DNA of 64,000 nucleotides from Isoetes taiwanensis (taxonomy: Eukaryota; Streptophyta; Lycopodiopsida; Isoetales; Isoetaceae): NCBI GenBank assembly GCA_021234155.1, contig JAJEKV010000026.1, positions 1,054,001 through 1,118,000 on the forward strand. The letters are read 5' to 3'. The translations under genes were made by a program, and so were the position numbers. The notes below the pieces were generated by a model. That model was not told the origin of the DNA. It was given only the letters and a program-made list of their open reading frames with translations, and made no database searches. Shown one piece after another: positions 24,871 to 37,960 of the stretch (its first letter is position 1; each line of letters begins with the position of its first letter).

Positions 24871-25201
24871 TTTTTCGCCCATACTCATTTGGATAGCCTC
24901 CTGGAAAAGAAAGTTCTTTTTTGCATCTATGCATGTCGACCCCAAATATGTCAATCTCTACAGCCAATCTGGGCCATCCATCTGGTCCTTCGACGGTCAG
25001 GATTGCAATTGTATAAGCAAACACGAGCCTGATGTAAACATATATATTGTGATATATCTTGGCCAACAGTCATGATCGCGCCACTCCAATGAACCAGATC
25101 ACGCCAAGTGTCAGCATATAGGTTCTAAAACATTCTAGAACCTCTTGGAAATAAATCTGCATATCAAGAAAATATGACTAAGCATCTTCAATATGTGTTG
25201 A

Positions 25202-25257
25202 TAGCGCATTTGGCAAAGGTGCATGACCCCTAGTTAAAAGGTTGTGAGTTCAAACTC
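25202..25257 (+). repeat. tRNA-derived sequence (SINE head or tRNA relic)
   Basis: TAGCGCATTTGG (A-box-like) at 25202-25213 and GAGTTCAAACTC (B-box-like) at 25246-25257 are spaced as in a tRNA gene. The flanks do not close a full acceptor stem, so a SINE head or tRNA relic is more likely than a working tRNA. Confidence 0.5.
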
Positions 25258-25424
25258 TACCTTGTGTAACTACTTCTTTTGCATCCGTGTGACGACCATC
25301 TTTTGTACATATGAGTAAAATACTCGTATGGTATGTATATATATGGTCATCACAAGCAAAGCTCTTGCAGCAGACTAGGATAACCATCAAACTTGGTTAA
25401 ACTACTGCTTTATTCCAATGTACT

Positions 25425-25730
25425 GAAATGCAAAAATCAGATGTACTGAAATGCAAAAATCAGATACCAATTGTAGATTTGTATTTGCACAAAAAAAGCA
25501 CAGCAGTGAAATCATTGATATCCTTGCATTGATTATTTGAGACTAATATGGATGATTACATATATTTGTGAGTTTGAGATAAAATTCAATGCCAAACTTG
25601 TGGTTTAGTTCTAGTCTTATTTAGCATAATCTAGAATTCTAATGTCTAGTATTTTAACATGAGCACTCGTAATACAAAATTTTCTAATGTCTAGTATTTT
25701 AACATGAGCACTCGTAATACAAAATTGACA
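25425..25730. repeat. Two short tandem duplications
   Basis: GTACTGAAATGCAAAAATCA occurs twice in a row near 25420-25463. A segment of about 43 bp containing AATGTCTAGTATTTTAACAT occurs twice in a row at about 25638-25725. Neither is coding. Confidence 0.7.
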
Positions 25731-25767
25731 CACTGGATGAAAGGACATCATTAACATTTCCAATATT

Positions 25768-27190
25768 TTTTTTTTTTTGATGAACGTGGACCTTTATTAC
25801 TCAAAAGAATACAAAGAGTACATGGGGGACTCAAAACCCAGTGGAGAAGATATCCACTAGAGCAACACCACCCACCACATACATAACATAGAATAGAATA
25901 GAATAGAATAGAATAGAATAGAATAGAATAGAATAGAATAGAATAGGTTTTTAGCGTCCACGGAGACCAATTGGCCTATGGAACCCAAACAAAAAAAGAA
26001 CAGCAAGCGTATTACTGATAGGATTAAAAAACCCTCGCCCCGAAGGGTTTTCGAGGGAAAAACCTTAGCAGTAATAAGCATGCTGGCATACTGTACAATT
26101 GCATAGGACAGTTCAATACCGTCCCGTAGGACACAAACGGGTCCGTGCATCCATAACCTCTTGGAGGTATAACCTCAACAAACCCACTGACGCCGTAGTC
26201 AATAACTGATGCAACGGCTGGCCAGGCACTAGTAATCGAACATATCGCTCTCGGATATGGGCAAATGCTGGGCAGATCTAGAGGGCATGACATTCATCCC
26301 CAATCGCGCCCTGGTGGCAACACTGGCAAAGCCTTTGCTCTCGTGCTTCCCGAGCCCAACGCCCTGTTTCAATGCGAAGGCGATGTGCACCCGTGCGAAT
26401 GGAAGCTATAAGTCCAAGGCTTCTTCATGGGCGTTTGCGTGTACAAGTATCTTGGTGTGGGCCTCTTGTGAGCCTAGGATTGACTTGTCGCCGATAGTGT
26501 GCCCCGGCTTAATGTGCGCCGAGCCTCTCGCGATCCCAAAGCTTGGCGAAGGAAAGTAGCATCTAGGTACGGTTTAAGTGCCTGCGTGATCTTTCTTTGT
26601 CCCCGACTGGGCGCATCGTTGGCCCGCACACCCCGCGTGAGAACCACCGAGCTTGCTTGTCTTTCCAGCCAGGATTTCAGCGTTGGGGACCCATCGCCGT
26701 GGCCAAAGCAAGGTGGGGCAAGCGTGTATCAGCCATAGCGACCACCTTTTGGAACGATATGGCATTCCAATGCAAAGACATTGAAGGTGTAGAAAGCCCT
26801 GTCTCCCGGAGTAGGATGCGGTGCGGGCGTGGACTTCACCCCCTGGGGCCCGTGCCAAGAAGGCCTTCGCGACCGCCGAGGTCATTCCGTGTGTCGAGGG
26901 ATATCTTTGGGACCCACACTTCTACCCCATACAAAAGGACCGGCTCAACCAAGGCCCAAACAAATGTGATCGGTGGCCCCTGTGCATACAACTCGCTTTG
27001 TGGTCTGGTTGTTCGCATGGCATATAGTGCTTTCAAACCCGGGCCGTGACACGCAACCCGAGCAGCCGCATCCCAATGGGTGGTAGTTGAGAACTCAATC
27101 CCCAAGTACTTGTAGGCCGAGCCACCTCTACCTCTTGCCCTTGGTAAGAATATGGCACCGTTGATTTGGCTATTTGTGGATTAGCGTGTT
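25768..27190 (-). mobile_element. LINE retrotransposon, 5'-truncated 3' part
   Basis: On the minus strand a YKYLGIEF motif is followed by ALVEPVLLYGVEVW (about 27105-26840), the conserved region after the LINE reverse transcriptase palm. Further on (about 26330-26240) comes a zinc-knuckle-like RLCQCCHQGAIGDECHAL block near the C-terminus, broken by a stop. Then follows a 3' tail with a TATTC microsatellite (plus-strand GAATA units, 25888-25945), and a plus-strand poly(T) at 25768-25779, which is the poly(A) end on the coding strand. Frames shift several times, so it is dead. The same family occurs at 48590-49320. Confidence 0.75.
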
Positions 27191-28560
27191 GAGGTTGAAT
27201 AACCGTTTTGTGGAACCATGACAGTGGAATGAGCGGGAGCTCTTGAAGAGCCACGCTCGGGGAGGAAACATTGACCGAAAGTGATTGACAAGGTCGATAG
27301 CCCTGCTCCAAAGTCTTGGGACGGTGGTATTCATCATGAGTCGAATAGGCGGAGGAAGTCCTTGGAGAAACCGGACCAAAATCGCCTCGTGGGGGTACTC
27401 CTTGAGCTTACTTAGCAGAATGTGAAGTCGATCCATAAAATCCCCTGGCACCGTGGGCTCTTGTTGAAGTTCATTGAGTTGCTTGAGATGAAGTTGATCA
27501 TCATCCGGGTCCCATAATGAGACGTAAAAGCGGTTCTCATTTTCACCAGATCTTGTTTCCCAATGGCTTTTGTTGGACATGAGCCATTGATGAGGAGAGC
27601 CACGCCAGGTGGTGGAAAAGATGTGGAATTTCAGTTGAGGGTTGCGCATGACCATTTAGGACAGCTAGAGCCTCAAATTCTTCCATGTGGGCCCGAGCAC
27701 TTTGGTCTAAGGGTTTGCCTTTTCGTGTTGCCAAAGGTGGGATAAGCCGGGCCAGAGTCCGAAAGGTAGATGTGAAAGTGCTTGGCTGGACAGAACAAAT
27801 ATAGTGAGGATATTGAGGTTGAGTTGGATGTGGCATGGTGCCCGGCTGAAGGACCGATGAAGGGGTGACTGCGGTTGAGAAACGGAAGTAGCCTGGAGCA
27901 TTGGTTTTGAGATCCGTAAGGTTGTAAACAGGAAGGGCCCGGGGAAACGAGGGAAAGGATATTCTCAGGTAGGCGCAAAGGAGACGCGGTGGATATCCTT
28001 GCCCACCCCGGGAGATGATGGTTGTGAGGGAAGAGGCGCATGGCCCCAAGAATGATGGATGTAGGCATGTTCGGGGTATGAAAGTACGGTTGAGAAGGTT
28101 GAGCCCGATAAGGCTCCCCGATAGTGATGAGGGGACCGAGATTGTGAGCAATGTTTGCACGCTTTGGGGCGGGAACTGGGACGAGACAGACACGAGGGGT
28201 TGGTGGCGCCGACCGAGCCCTAGACCTAAGATGGCCTCCCTCTATGTCATAAGCAGATCCATACATGTCGCGAAACAGTTTCCTCGACGCCGATGGCGCC
28301 TCAAAGCGAGAGGCCGTCGAGAAAGGAGTTCTTCCGGGCGTGAAATTTCGAACGCACATGGCGCAAGAAAAAGTAGGATGGAATCGCACCCGCACCCGGC
28401 GATGGTGTTTGGGGTCCGGGTTCGGGAACTCTCGGAAGACAGCCTGCGGAGGACCCGTGGATCTATCAGAGAGTCCTGGGACTATGTCACGCGGATTTGC
28501 AAGAAGAGAAGAAGAAGAAGAAAACAGAACAAATGAGAGGAAAATGATAAGCTTCCTTGA
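27170..28560 (-). mobile_element. LTR retrotransposon Gag fragment
   Basis: The frame at 27655-27170 reads as a Gag capsid-like domain: FHIFSTTWRGSPHQWL, then LWDPDDDQLHLKQLNELQQE, then LVRFLQGLPPPI. The upstream minus frames (28632-27673) are proline-, arginine- and histidine-rich like a Gag N-terminus. The reading frame changes near 27700. No pol follows, because the LINE at 25768-27190 abuts it. It is a truncated, dead element, and the superfamily (gypsy or copia) is not certain. Confidence 0.55.
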
Positions 28561-28790
28561 TATCAATGATGAACATACATGAGCTCTCATAATAGAGAGA
28601 AAAACCGAAAGGAGACAAGACTCAAAACTCATCTAGCCCCTCATATGCTAGCTCTACTCATATATATAGTACAATGGCCTTGGGCCCAATATAGACACTC
28701 CGACCGATCTCTGGTGCCGACTCACGGAAGGAGGCCCCGATTTCTGAGGAATGTTGGCGGTGCCTCTTTAAATGCCTAGAATCACGCTGA
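28560..28790 (-). repeat. Possible 5' LTR of the Gag fragment
   Basis: Upstream of Gag on the minus strand is a promoter-like segment with TATATATATGAGTAGAG near 28670, about 100 bases before the leader. A matching second LTR is not in the window, so this is a positional guess. Confidence 0.3.
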
Positions 28791-29005
28791 CGCTGACACG
28801 GGCGGTGACGGGTCATCACTTGTCGGCGGCGGGCCTCTTGTTGATGGGGACGCTTTTTTGATGCGTGGTCTCGGCCGCTTGGTCTTCTGCTGAGCCTTTG
28901 ATGGCTGACCCGTGGCTGACTGAGGATCCTTGAGCTTGACCTGGTCTGTTGTATGCATGAATAGTCCTGTACCAGGAGGCACAGGACTAACAGACTGATA
29001 GTGTA

Positions 29006-30963
29006 TGGCTTGCTGAAAAAATTTCAGAGGCAATCAAAGAGGTGGGTGGTGATAATGTGGTGCAAGTCATTTCAGATAATGCCTCCAATTGTGTGCGTAT
29101 GGGAGATTTGCTTGAGGAGGAGTTTCCTCATCTTGTATGGACACCATGTGCCTCTCATTGCTTAGATCTCTTATTACAAGATATGGGTGAGCTCCCATGG
29201 ATGAAAAGTATTGTTGCCAAAGCAAATAATATTGTGCGACTATTTGGAAAGAAAAGGAATGCAAGGAAAATATTTCTCTCTTATAGCAGTCATGCCCTTT
29301 TGAAGCCTTGTAAAACAAGATTTGGAGTGACATATATTGTGTTGGCACGCCTCCATAAAGTTTGGAGTGCTCTTGAACAAACAGTGGTGAGTGATCATTG
29401 AAGAAATTGGCCAGATAGTAGAAAATCCGATGCAATGAATGTCAAAAGTTACATCCTTGATCCGTCAACATTGCCTTCTTTCCATATTGTTTTAAGGGTG
29501 ATGGCACCATCAGATAGTGTATTGCTTTAACCGATAAAGAAGGCTCAACAATTGGACTGGTTTATGAATTTATCACGAAGGAGTAAAGAGGTACTATCTA
29601 AGGGGATGGAAGAAGACTCGCCAATAAGTCCAAGTAAGTAGTAATGCAGTATTTGAATTTGTCTATTTTAGCTTATTTGCAAACTGATTTCAAAGTTCAG
29701 ATTTTTATTATTAAGAATTCAATATTAGAGAAATATTTTGTTGCTGATTTTTGCGGTTCAGATTTTTGTTCATAAATTATATGCTGATTTTTGCATTAAG
29801 ATCTTTCACATGGATACACTTATTTGTGTTGCAGGTTTGAAGATGTTTTAAAGTTGTTTGACAAGCGATGGGAATGGTTTAAAAGGCCCATTCACTTGGT
29901 AGCTCATATTTTGCACCCTTTATGGAGAGAAGATGCAAGCTTCTTAGGTTCTGAGTTGTTGGATGCATGGATGAAGTACACGTAAAAATTATATTCTATT
30001 GAAGAGTGTGATGAGCTATTCCGTGAGCTTCATGAATATCGCAATGGAACTGGATCATTTAGTTATGCATTGGCAAAAGAGGAGATTACAATGCGCAAAC
30101 CTGTTACATGGTGGGAAACATTCGGTGGTAGGACCCCAAAACTTCAAGCATTGGCCGTGAAAGTCTTGTCTCAGGTTAGCTTCCATTTTTTTTTTTTTTT
30201 TTTTTTGCTCTTTAAGCTTTTATTGAATTGAAAGATGATTATATTTGTTTATTGTAATTTAGGACTGTTCTTCTGGGGCAGCAGAAAGAAACTGGAATGC
30301 TCATGCTTTAGCACATACGAAAATAAGGAATAGGTTGAAGCCAGCACAATTGGAGCGATTGGTGTATGTTCGTGAGAATTTACGGCTTGTTCGTAAGTTT
30401 GAAACGGTCAATACCTCTCCAATGCAGGTAAAGGCCTCTATATCTATCTCTTATTTTTAAAATTTATGCCCCCTTAGGATTTTTAATACTTATCTCTCAT
30501 TTGTTAATAGGTGAATCCACTTGAAGTGGATGTTGAGAAGACTCCAGAATTGCCTCCTCCAACAGAAGCTGATGAACTTAATCGAGAATTTTATCAAACA
30601 TACTTTGAAGAGAGCATGAGCTTTAGGAGGACCACTAGGAGTATATCAAGAGCTGCAGCATCCACATCACGAGGTACACGTGGTCGTCGTAGACGACGTG
30701 GTAGTGGTAGTGGTAGTGCTAGTATTAATACTAGAAGGGTTAGGACTCGATCTACAACAAGGGCCAGCACTAGCACTGTTGCAGCAGAAAATGTGGCAGA
30801 AATTGCAGCAGAAATTGGAGTAGATAATGATGTCAATGAACATATTGAGGAGGTAGAAGTCAATGAGGAAGATGATATGGAAGAAGAAGAAGAAGAGGTG
30901 GAAATGTGGAAATCTTCCACTGAAACAGAGTCTGAAGATGAGGAGAACGAAGAAGAAGAATAA
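29006..30963 (+). pseudogene. hAT-family transposase relic
   Basis: The frame at 29042-29401 holds the conserved core of hAT transposases of the DUF659 type: VISDNASNC, then WTPCASHCLDLLLQDMGE. Later segments keep the order of the family: LFDKRWEWFKRPIHLVAHIL (29850s), TWWETFGG (30110s), and AERNWNAHALAHTKIRNRL (about 30280-30345), the C-terminal dimerisation region. After an intron-like gap (GTAAAG...TTAATAG) comes an acidic, RGG-rich tail at 30511-30963. A frame break near 29400, TAA at 29983-29985 and the missing N-terminus make it non-functional. Introns seem to be kept (polyT tract at 30187-30206), so it is not a retrocopy. Confidence 0.8.
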
Positions 30964-30969
30964 TCATCG

Positions 30970-31368
30970 TCAAGGTAAAGTTTATTTTAGATTATTAAAT
31001 GTTGATTGTGGCAAAAGAGTCTAATGTTTGTTTTTTTAGGTTGCCTGTATGATTTTCAGCCTAATTATGATCAGAAATTCTATTTAAACAGCAACAAACT
31101 ATTATGATCTAAAATCTTGAGAAACATAATTGTATAATGTTTTAAGGTTTCCACTTTATTTGAACAAATATGTCTGATAACTTAATCATGCATATAAGAA
31201 ATCGGCTTTAATTAATTAATGTCTATAACTTTTGAAGTTGTGTAATATATTTATCTTCTTTTACAATTTGCCTACACAGGTAATAACATAAAACAACCGA
31301 AAATTAAAGAACAGATCACATAAAATCTAAATTATTATTTTATTTTAGAGCTTGAAGTACTATAAGTA
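30970..31368. other. AT-rich non-coding stretch
   Basis: No feature is recognised. This is probably the 3' part of the hAT element. Confidence 0.45.
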
Positions 31369-31518
31369 GTGTACGTCCTTAACGTACACTACGTACTGTA
31401 CCCGAAAAAGAACAACACACAAAATACGTACTTAAAGTACGAAAAGGCTGAAGGTCCGAAAAACGTACAGTACGTTAGCGGACGTACAATACGCGAATCG
31501 TACACTACGTACGTGACT
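31369..31518. repeat. GTAC-rich cluster
   Basis: About eleven GTAC tetramers occur in 150 bp, many as CGTAC or ACGTACG. They lie directly before the truncated start of the LINE at 31519. GTAC is the core bound by plant SBP/SPL factors. Binding here is untested inference. Confidence 0.6.
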
Positions 31519-34110
31519 ACACTGCTATGGAGAAAATGGGCTTTGCTGAAGACTTCATTAAGAAGATTCATGGTTTTAACCTTAAAGCATGTTCTTCTAT
31601 TTTACTGAATGGGGATCCAACAGAATTCTTTCCTATTCAAAGAGGAGTAAGACAGGGTTGCCCCCTGGCACCCTATTTATTCCTTATAGTGGCAGAAATG
31701 GTAACTCGCGCTACCAAGAGCATGTTGCAAGAAGGCCATCTCAAGTGTCTGCAGCTACCACAACAAGGAGAAACCCTAACATTGATGCAATATGCTGATG
31801 ACACATTCTGTTTTTTACAGGATGATGGTCATAGCTTGAAAAACTTCTTAAACATGTTAAGCATATTTGGGAAAGCTTCAGGTGTTCACCTTAACAAGGA
31901 AAAAAGTTTGGTGGTGATGGAGATTGATAATACAGTTATGGAAGATGTCAAAGTTCTCCCAAAAAACTCAGCCACAAAGCTTCTTGGCCTGCCTCTAGCT
32001 TTGAACATGAATATCCATGGACTGTGGTCCTCAATAGTGAATAGGATAAAAAAAAAGCTGGCACAATATCCTACTTCCCTTTCCATGGCTGGCAGAATTG
32101 AGATAGCCAACAATGTTATTACCAGCACGCATGTCTACTTCTCTTCAGTCATAATAGCAGACAAAGCCTCCTATAATCAGTTGGAATCTGCTATCAGGAA
32201 CTTTATTTGGAACAAGGATCATAAAGTGGCTTGGCATAACTTGGTGAGACAAAAACGGAGGGAGGTTTGGGATGCAAAGATATGTTTAAACAGTCCCAAG
32301 CTTTGGCTGCAAAATTAGTATGGAGAGCCATTCATGGATCCAAATCTCCAGCTATGAAATTATTGAGGTATTGGATTTTGAAATCTAGGCCTGTTGGAAG
32401 TTTGAATATGGAACACCAACTACCTGAATCAGCATTCATTCAATTCAACACAGGTAGCTACACCTCCCCTCTAGTAAAAAGAATTCTAGAAGCCTGGAAT
32501 GAAGTCTCTCTCCTCTTCAGGGAAAAAGAAGATAATTTGGAAAATGGCAACTGCCATTTTTTCTGGCATATGGGCTTGGCTTCTCAGGAAGAGGGGTGTC
32601 TGGCTCTTAAACATCCCCAAAGATATAAAGCCTGTTTTAGAGCAGGATTAAAAACCCTTTATGATCTTCAAAGAGGTCAGGAATGGATAACTTGGGAAGA
32701 ATTGAAAACTCTGATAGGGGGAACAGGAACAGATAGAAAAATATACAATGCCATCATGGCTAAAGTCCAGAATGCTGAAAAACGGAAGGATGAAGTTCCA
32801 GTGTGGACAATTCAGAACAAACCAGGATATAAAGTCTCAAGGATTTACCCACTTCTACTGGAAAAGCCGAGATTGAAGATGGCTATTAAATGGAATTATC
32901 ATGAAAAAAAGGCAATCAAGTTAGCTAAAATTGGATGGAAACTTTACTGCCCAAGGAAAATGGTTATTTTTAGATGGCTTATTTTGAACCAAAGCCTTTC
33001 CTGTAACACCAGAGCAGCAAAATTTCAAGATGTCATTGATGAGTCATGCAACTTAGGATGTGGTATAATAATGAAACTTTTCTGCATATTTTCCAATGCC
33101 CCTGGCTTGGCCCCTTTTGGAATTGGATTAAGAAACTCACTAATGACTCAACAGGAGCCAATGAGAGAGATTTTCTGAAATTCCTAGAGGAGGGAGACAG
33201 ATTTGTGGCTACTGTTAGAACCATAGCTCTATGATGCATTTGGCTACACAGAAATAGAGTGGCTTTTCAACATCAGGGACCATCATTGAATTGGATAAAA
33301 GAACAGTTTATGGGGATACTAATCGAAACAACTCTTGCTCACAAAATGGATAAAGGATTGGGATATGATAAGCAGTGGGATAAAGTAGGATCCTTCAAGG
33401 GTCTTTATAACTTTTTTCACCTGATTCTGAAAGAGCAAGAGGGGATGCTTAATTTTAGCATTCAGGGAGCTGAACCATGGCCGATCTCTATCTAGATACT
33501 AATTTGAGTGCTTTCTTTTTTGCAGCTCAGCTCAATAAGATGATAGCACAACATACAGGCCGAGTATATGATGCGGATGGACAGTTTAGCAGAAGGGAAA
33601 TTGAGGAGCATTTGATCACCCTAAAGATGTCTATGGTTAGAGCAAAGACTATAAAGAAGATCCTGAAAGACAATGCTATTTGGGAACACCACACTTTGAA
33701 GCCAATATTCCAGAATCTGTATGAACGAGAGCTGAGACAAAAGGAGAGGATTTTACTTGAACTCCTCAATAAAACAATGCACACAGTGCGGGAATTAGAC
33801 GAATGGCTTCAAATCTTTGGCAGAAGAAGGATCGAGGATTTCTCCATTGGCGATCTCATCCAAGCTGAATACAACATCTTCTGAGAAGTATCCACATTAC
33901 CAGAACTTTACTGTTATTTTGAATACTTTTTGTCCTCCTTATAATAGAGTAACATAGGTATCTTATCATACATCTACCTATTTATAAAGGAGATGACTAT
34001 GCTTTTTTGTAGCTATAGTACTATAGCTATAAGTATGTATCTCATGTATTAATGAATACAAAAATCTGCCATTTCTTCAAAAAATAAATAAATAAATAAA
34101 TAAATAAATT
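31519..34110 (+). mobile_element. LINE (L1-like) retrotransposon, 5'-truncated
   Basis: The frame at 31527-32318 covers the reverse transcriptase: GVRQGCPLAPYLFL, then MQYADDTFCFL with the catalytic YADD intact, then the thumb region. The frame at 32267-33178 continues with a Trp/Lys-rich connector and a degraded zinc-binding C-terminal segment (SCNTRAAKFQ). A third frame runs 33259-33495. A C-terminal piece is at 33477-33884. The 3' end is an AAAT microsatellite (34080-34110). Endonuclease and ORF1 are missing. Frameshifts separate the pieces, so it is dead. Confidence 0.88.
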
Positions 34111-35160
34111 AACATAGTCCAACATTAACATTATCTCAAAAAATTCGCTTGCCTGTGATATTTCAAAACCATGTCCTTCTTCCCAGATTATATTTAGCAC
34201 ATGCACACAAACATTTTCAAATACTATTTCTGCATGTTCATGTGACAATACACAGAAGAAGATAACATGCTATCTATTAACAAACATGCAGGCCATATTT
34301 AGATCAAGGAACCAAGGTAGGTTAATTCCTCAACCTACCTCCATATTGTCTTTATCAGGTGCACCACAGCTAAAAAAAACTTCAGGCGCAGTGAGTGAGT
34401 GGCCATTTCCAGTATTTTCAGTGGTGCGATTAATTGTTGCACTTAACTCTTGCAGCATGGTTTCCTTTGCCAATTTGAAAAAGGTGCATTGTGGCATATT
34501 GTTGCAATGATATAACGTTATACCAAATGTGCAATTGTGATTTCACTTGCCAAAACAAAAGTGCAAGTACTAAAAAGACACTAGATTGATTTTGGGCAAG
34601 CCTTTATCTTAAGAGGTCGCTAGCATATTTATCTTGGATGATGAAGCCCAAGATTTGTTCAGTGTTAAAAGCACAAATAGTTTTCTTCAATATGCTGATC
34701 CTGAACATAAAACAAGAAGTTGCAAAAACCAGGCCCTTCAAGTTCATCTTGCCTCTTTCAGTGCACATCTCAAGCTGTTCCTTGTGCTCCTTACCTTCCA
34801 GCATATCTCCAAGTAGATTGAAAAAAGAGTTGCTTTTACAATGAAGAAATAGCAGCAACGTTTTTTTCTAGAGTAATTCTTTTATCCTGCCCTAAAAATG
34901 TCAGCCTCATTCGACCTCATGCGGCAGAGGGATAGAATCAAGAAAACCTTGAACAATTTAGTTTTATTCGAGCAAAGCTATTATGACTAAATTTCTAGGC
35001 AAACTCGGAAGTAACGCAAGTATATTCAAATTTTTCAATTCCTTTTCTCAAATGAAGGTTACATCTTCTCTTGAACTATGTTTCTTGGTTTCAGAAATGA
35101 GCTTTTGTTTCCTGCATTATTGTTTCAAGGTAGGCAAGTAATGGAACATACACCCTTTTT
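34111..35160. other. Non-coding stretch
   Basis: No gene is supported. The minus frame 34604-34858 is open but resembles nothing I know. Confidence 0.4.
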
Positions 35161-35202
35161 TTTTTTTTTTTCCTTATATATGTTTGTACTTAATATCTGT
35201 AC

Positions 35203-35520
35203 ATAAACATAAGCTGTGTAAAGTAGCACAATAAGACAGGAATAAGCATGTTCCATAGTGACAAGTGATGGGACCAGCCTGTAGAATAAATGGAACCTAT
35301 GGCCCATTGGAATTTTCTTAGGGAACAATAGGAACCATTACATTTTTGAAAATAGGCATAAACATAAGCTGAGGAAAGTAGCACAGTAAGACATGAATAA
35401 ACAAGTTCCATATTGATAATGATGGGACTAGACTTTAGAATAAATGGAACCTATAGCCCATACGAGATTTTGTAGAGAACTATAGGAACCATTACAGTTT
35501 TTGTAAATAGCGTAAGCTGG
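35203..35520. repeat. 150 bp tandem repeat, two to three copies
   Basis: The unit starting AAACATAAGCTG and including AATAAATGGAACCTAT and AGGAACCATTACA occurs at about 35205-35345 and 35350-35500, with about 85% identity by eye. A partial third copy follows. Confidence 0.75.
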
Positions 35521-35695
35521 AATAATTATAAGGTAGGTCTTGGAGCCAGCAAGAAATCTTATGACACATCTCAAGAAACTCGAGTGTATAGAGATAACAT
35601 GCAGTCGGCCTTTATGACCAAATTTCACCCGGGAAAAACTTATTGATATTAGTATATGGGGCTAGATTCCGTCTGATAGCAGTGATTCGGAGAGT

Positions 35696-35961
35696 TTGCG
35701 CTTAAAGCAGAAACAAACAGGGAGTTGTTGTGGTGTGAGAACTCAGTTAAGCTTGAGGCTTTGCAAATGGCACATCGTGGTGGTAGAGGATGGAATGATA
35801 AACGTGGTTTTAATAATGGCGGTAATAGCTATGCTGCTAAAAGAGGTGGAGGCTTCAATAGGAGAGCTACTGGTTATTACAGAGATAATGCAAATGCAGA
35901 ACAATACGTCCCTGAAACTCAATTTAATGAGGAAGTTGAATCTGAAGATGATGAACTTCAG
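35696..35961 (+). CDS. RGG-rich exon of an unrecognised gene
   Basis: An open frame leads through MAHRGGRGWNDKRGFN and RGGGFNRRATGYYRD to an acidic end (NEEVESEDDELQ) and stops at a good 5' splice site (CAG then GTATGC at 35962). Gly/Arg-rich segments of this kind bind RNA or drive condensation. No further exon could be joined with confidence downstream (the region 35962-36130 runs into stops), so it may be a gene fragment. An in-frame ATG lies at 35767, but the frame is open further upstream. Confidence 0.3.
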
Positions 35962-37499
35962 GTATGCCTTTTGCTTATCCAACACAAAAAAATGTTTAAG
36001 AGCATGCAAAATTCTGGATCTAGAATGGTACTTCATAATATAAGATCTGCTTATGTATCAAAGGTTTGGGAACTTCCATTATGCATGTACATCAATGTAT
36101 ACACAGGATATTTAATTGCAGAATAAAGGTTTAAGATTAAGTTTTAAGAATAAGCGAGTTGGTGGCATGCATGGAACCATGCAAAAAGGAAGTGCAGGTT
36201 GAAGCAGAACTTCCAGTCCAAGAAAACTCGAGGCCATGAGCTCTTATATTTTCTTGTCGATAAATATTAAAGTAAAAAAGACTTGTGCACTATAGGTTGA
36301 TGTACCATCTTTGGTTTGCTCGACTAAAGTATGGAATGATCAGGCTACTGGGGGATTGACTGATATAGCTTGAACTGCTAGTAGGGTTGTTGCCTAGACT
36401 AGTTGTTTCCCGGGTTTTTTTTTTTTTTAGCAACTTTCTCGATATGATGCATGTTTATTATTAAGGTTCTACTTGCATTAAGCTCCTCTTGCTTTGCAGC
36501 ACTTCAGTTTCTATAAATTTAGGTCCTCCGTCTAGCAAGAGCATTATTTTCGTCTGTGACGATATTCTTTGGGCTCAATATTCTTTCTTGCCAGCAGCTT
36601 TTCCTAAGCTCATCTTCTTGATTTACTAACGTCAAGACGTAGTATGGCTGTAATAATACCATACATTTGTTCTAGAGATCTTCCAGCTACTCTCCATACT
36701 GCTTTTATTGTCGGGGCTAAGCTTGTGCAGAAAATATGTTTTCTCTATGAGCCTATTTTTTGTATCACTGCGGTTTAAGAAATGAATTGAGATAAGTTGC
36801 ATTGAGCTCATGCCATCTGAAAATGATTTGCTGATATCAAGGAAGTAATGAGCCTTTATCACATGGGCTCCATTAGACATAGCTGAATCATTTGCCTTGG
36901 CCCATTGAAAAAATGAATTGCTAATAGCAAGGTGGTAATTTGATTACCTGATCCATTCGCTTCAATTTAGAAAAATCCGTTGCTGAGTTGTCAAATTTTG
37001 GTTCCTTCTTCTGCTCCCCATCTTGAGCTTTAGTTCTGCTACTAGGTCTTGCAGTATTAATGGAGATAATGTATTGATTTGATATACTGGATTTGCAATA
37101 TTGAATGTTCTTTGCATTCCATATTTGCAAAATAAAACTGGCCGGCTCCATGCAGCATATGTGAATCGTTTGGTTTCTTATTTCACAGATCACACATGCA
37201 TAAGATGATTGGGGGAGGGGGCATATGCAGATACTCTAGTTACATGAGTTAATTCTCGTTTTATGCAGTTAGAAAGAGCTCTGTCAAACTGTGGCTCCTA
37301 CTGCTCTTTCAGTTCCAGTTACTAGGTTTTACAATGTCAAATGTTAAAATAAAACATCTATGAACACCGTTTCCTTTCCTATGCTTGGAAAAGAAATTGC
37401 CTTTCTATTTTTGGAGCATCTATGCATGCATGTCATTGATATGCTTTCAGACTTTGTCATTTAGACTTTGTTATTTATGTTCTATCTCCACATGCAATC

Positions 37500-37960
37500 A
37501 AAATGTATTGTACGACAAATTGTTAGGAGCTTGTATGAAGTCAACCCAGAATGGTTGCTATGTGGCTTATGCCTTATATCAGATTTTATTATTTGGTCTG
37601 AAAGGGGAACCAAGTCGCATGCCAAGAATGTTGTACAACTGTTTTTTAGAGTCTCCCCAGCTTGAACAAGCTGATTTACTTAATGTTAAGGCACAGTGTT
37701 TGGCCACTTTTTTGAAAGGTTGCTAACCTTGTGCCTACACAAAATTCCTGTAAGCTTTTTTAAAACCGTAGTTGTGCTTTCCCTTTTTATTGACCTTACT
37801 TAGCGTTTTTCTGCCTTCAGTGTTCTAACCAATGTTACTGAAGCTTGTCCTGCATATCAGCTGCTTCTTAGCTTCAACTCTTTGCTTCGAAACAGTCTTA
37901 AGCAAATCTTGTCTTCTCTACTGATCAGGCACAATTCTAGTGCCAAATTTGAATTTGATT
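37500..37960 (+). pseudogene. Exon-like remnants of an unknown gene upstream of copy B
   Basis: The frame at about 37600-37725 reads MLYNCFLESPQLEQADLL and then VKAQCLATFLKGC before a stop. In block A the same DNA reads through to a 5' splice site. After TTCTGCCTTCAG (37809-37820) the next open segment starts VLTNVTEACPAYQLLL. The product is not recognised; see the block A entry at 15778. Confidence 0.35.

Noticed and set aside
25202-25257. Functional tRNA gene
   Set aside because: The A and B boxes are present, but the acceptor stem could not be closed and there is no clear terminator, so only a tRNA-derived sequence is called.
30594-30920. Serine-rich minus-strand frame of 108 codons
   Set aside because: It is the antisense shadow of the acidic, Gly/Arg-rich tail of the hAT relic.
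29042-33884. One large composite transposon joining the hAT and LINE parts
   Set aside because: The two belong to different classes and each has its own decay. The GTAC cluster and non-coding DNA lie between, so they are separate elements.
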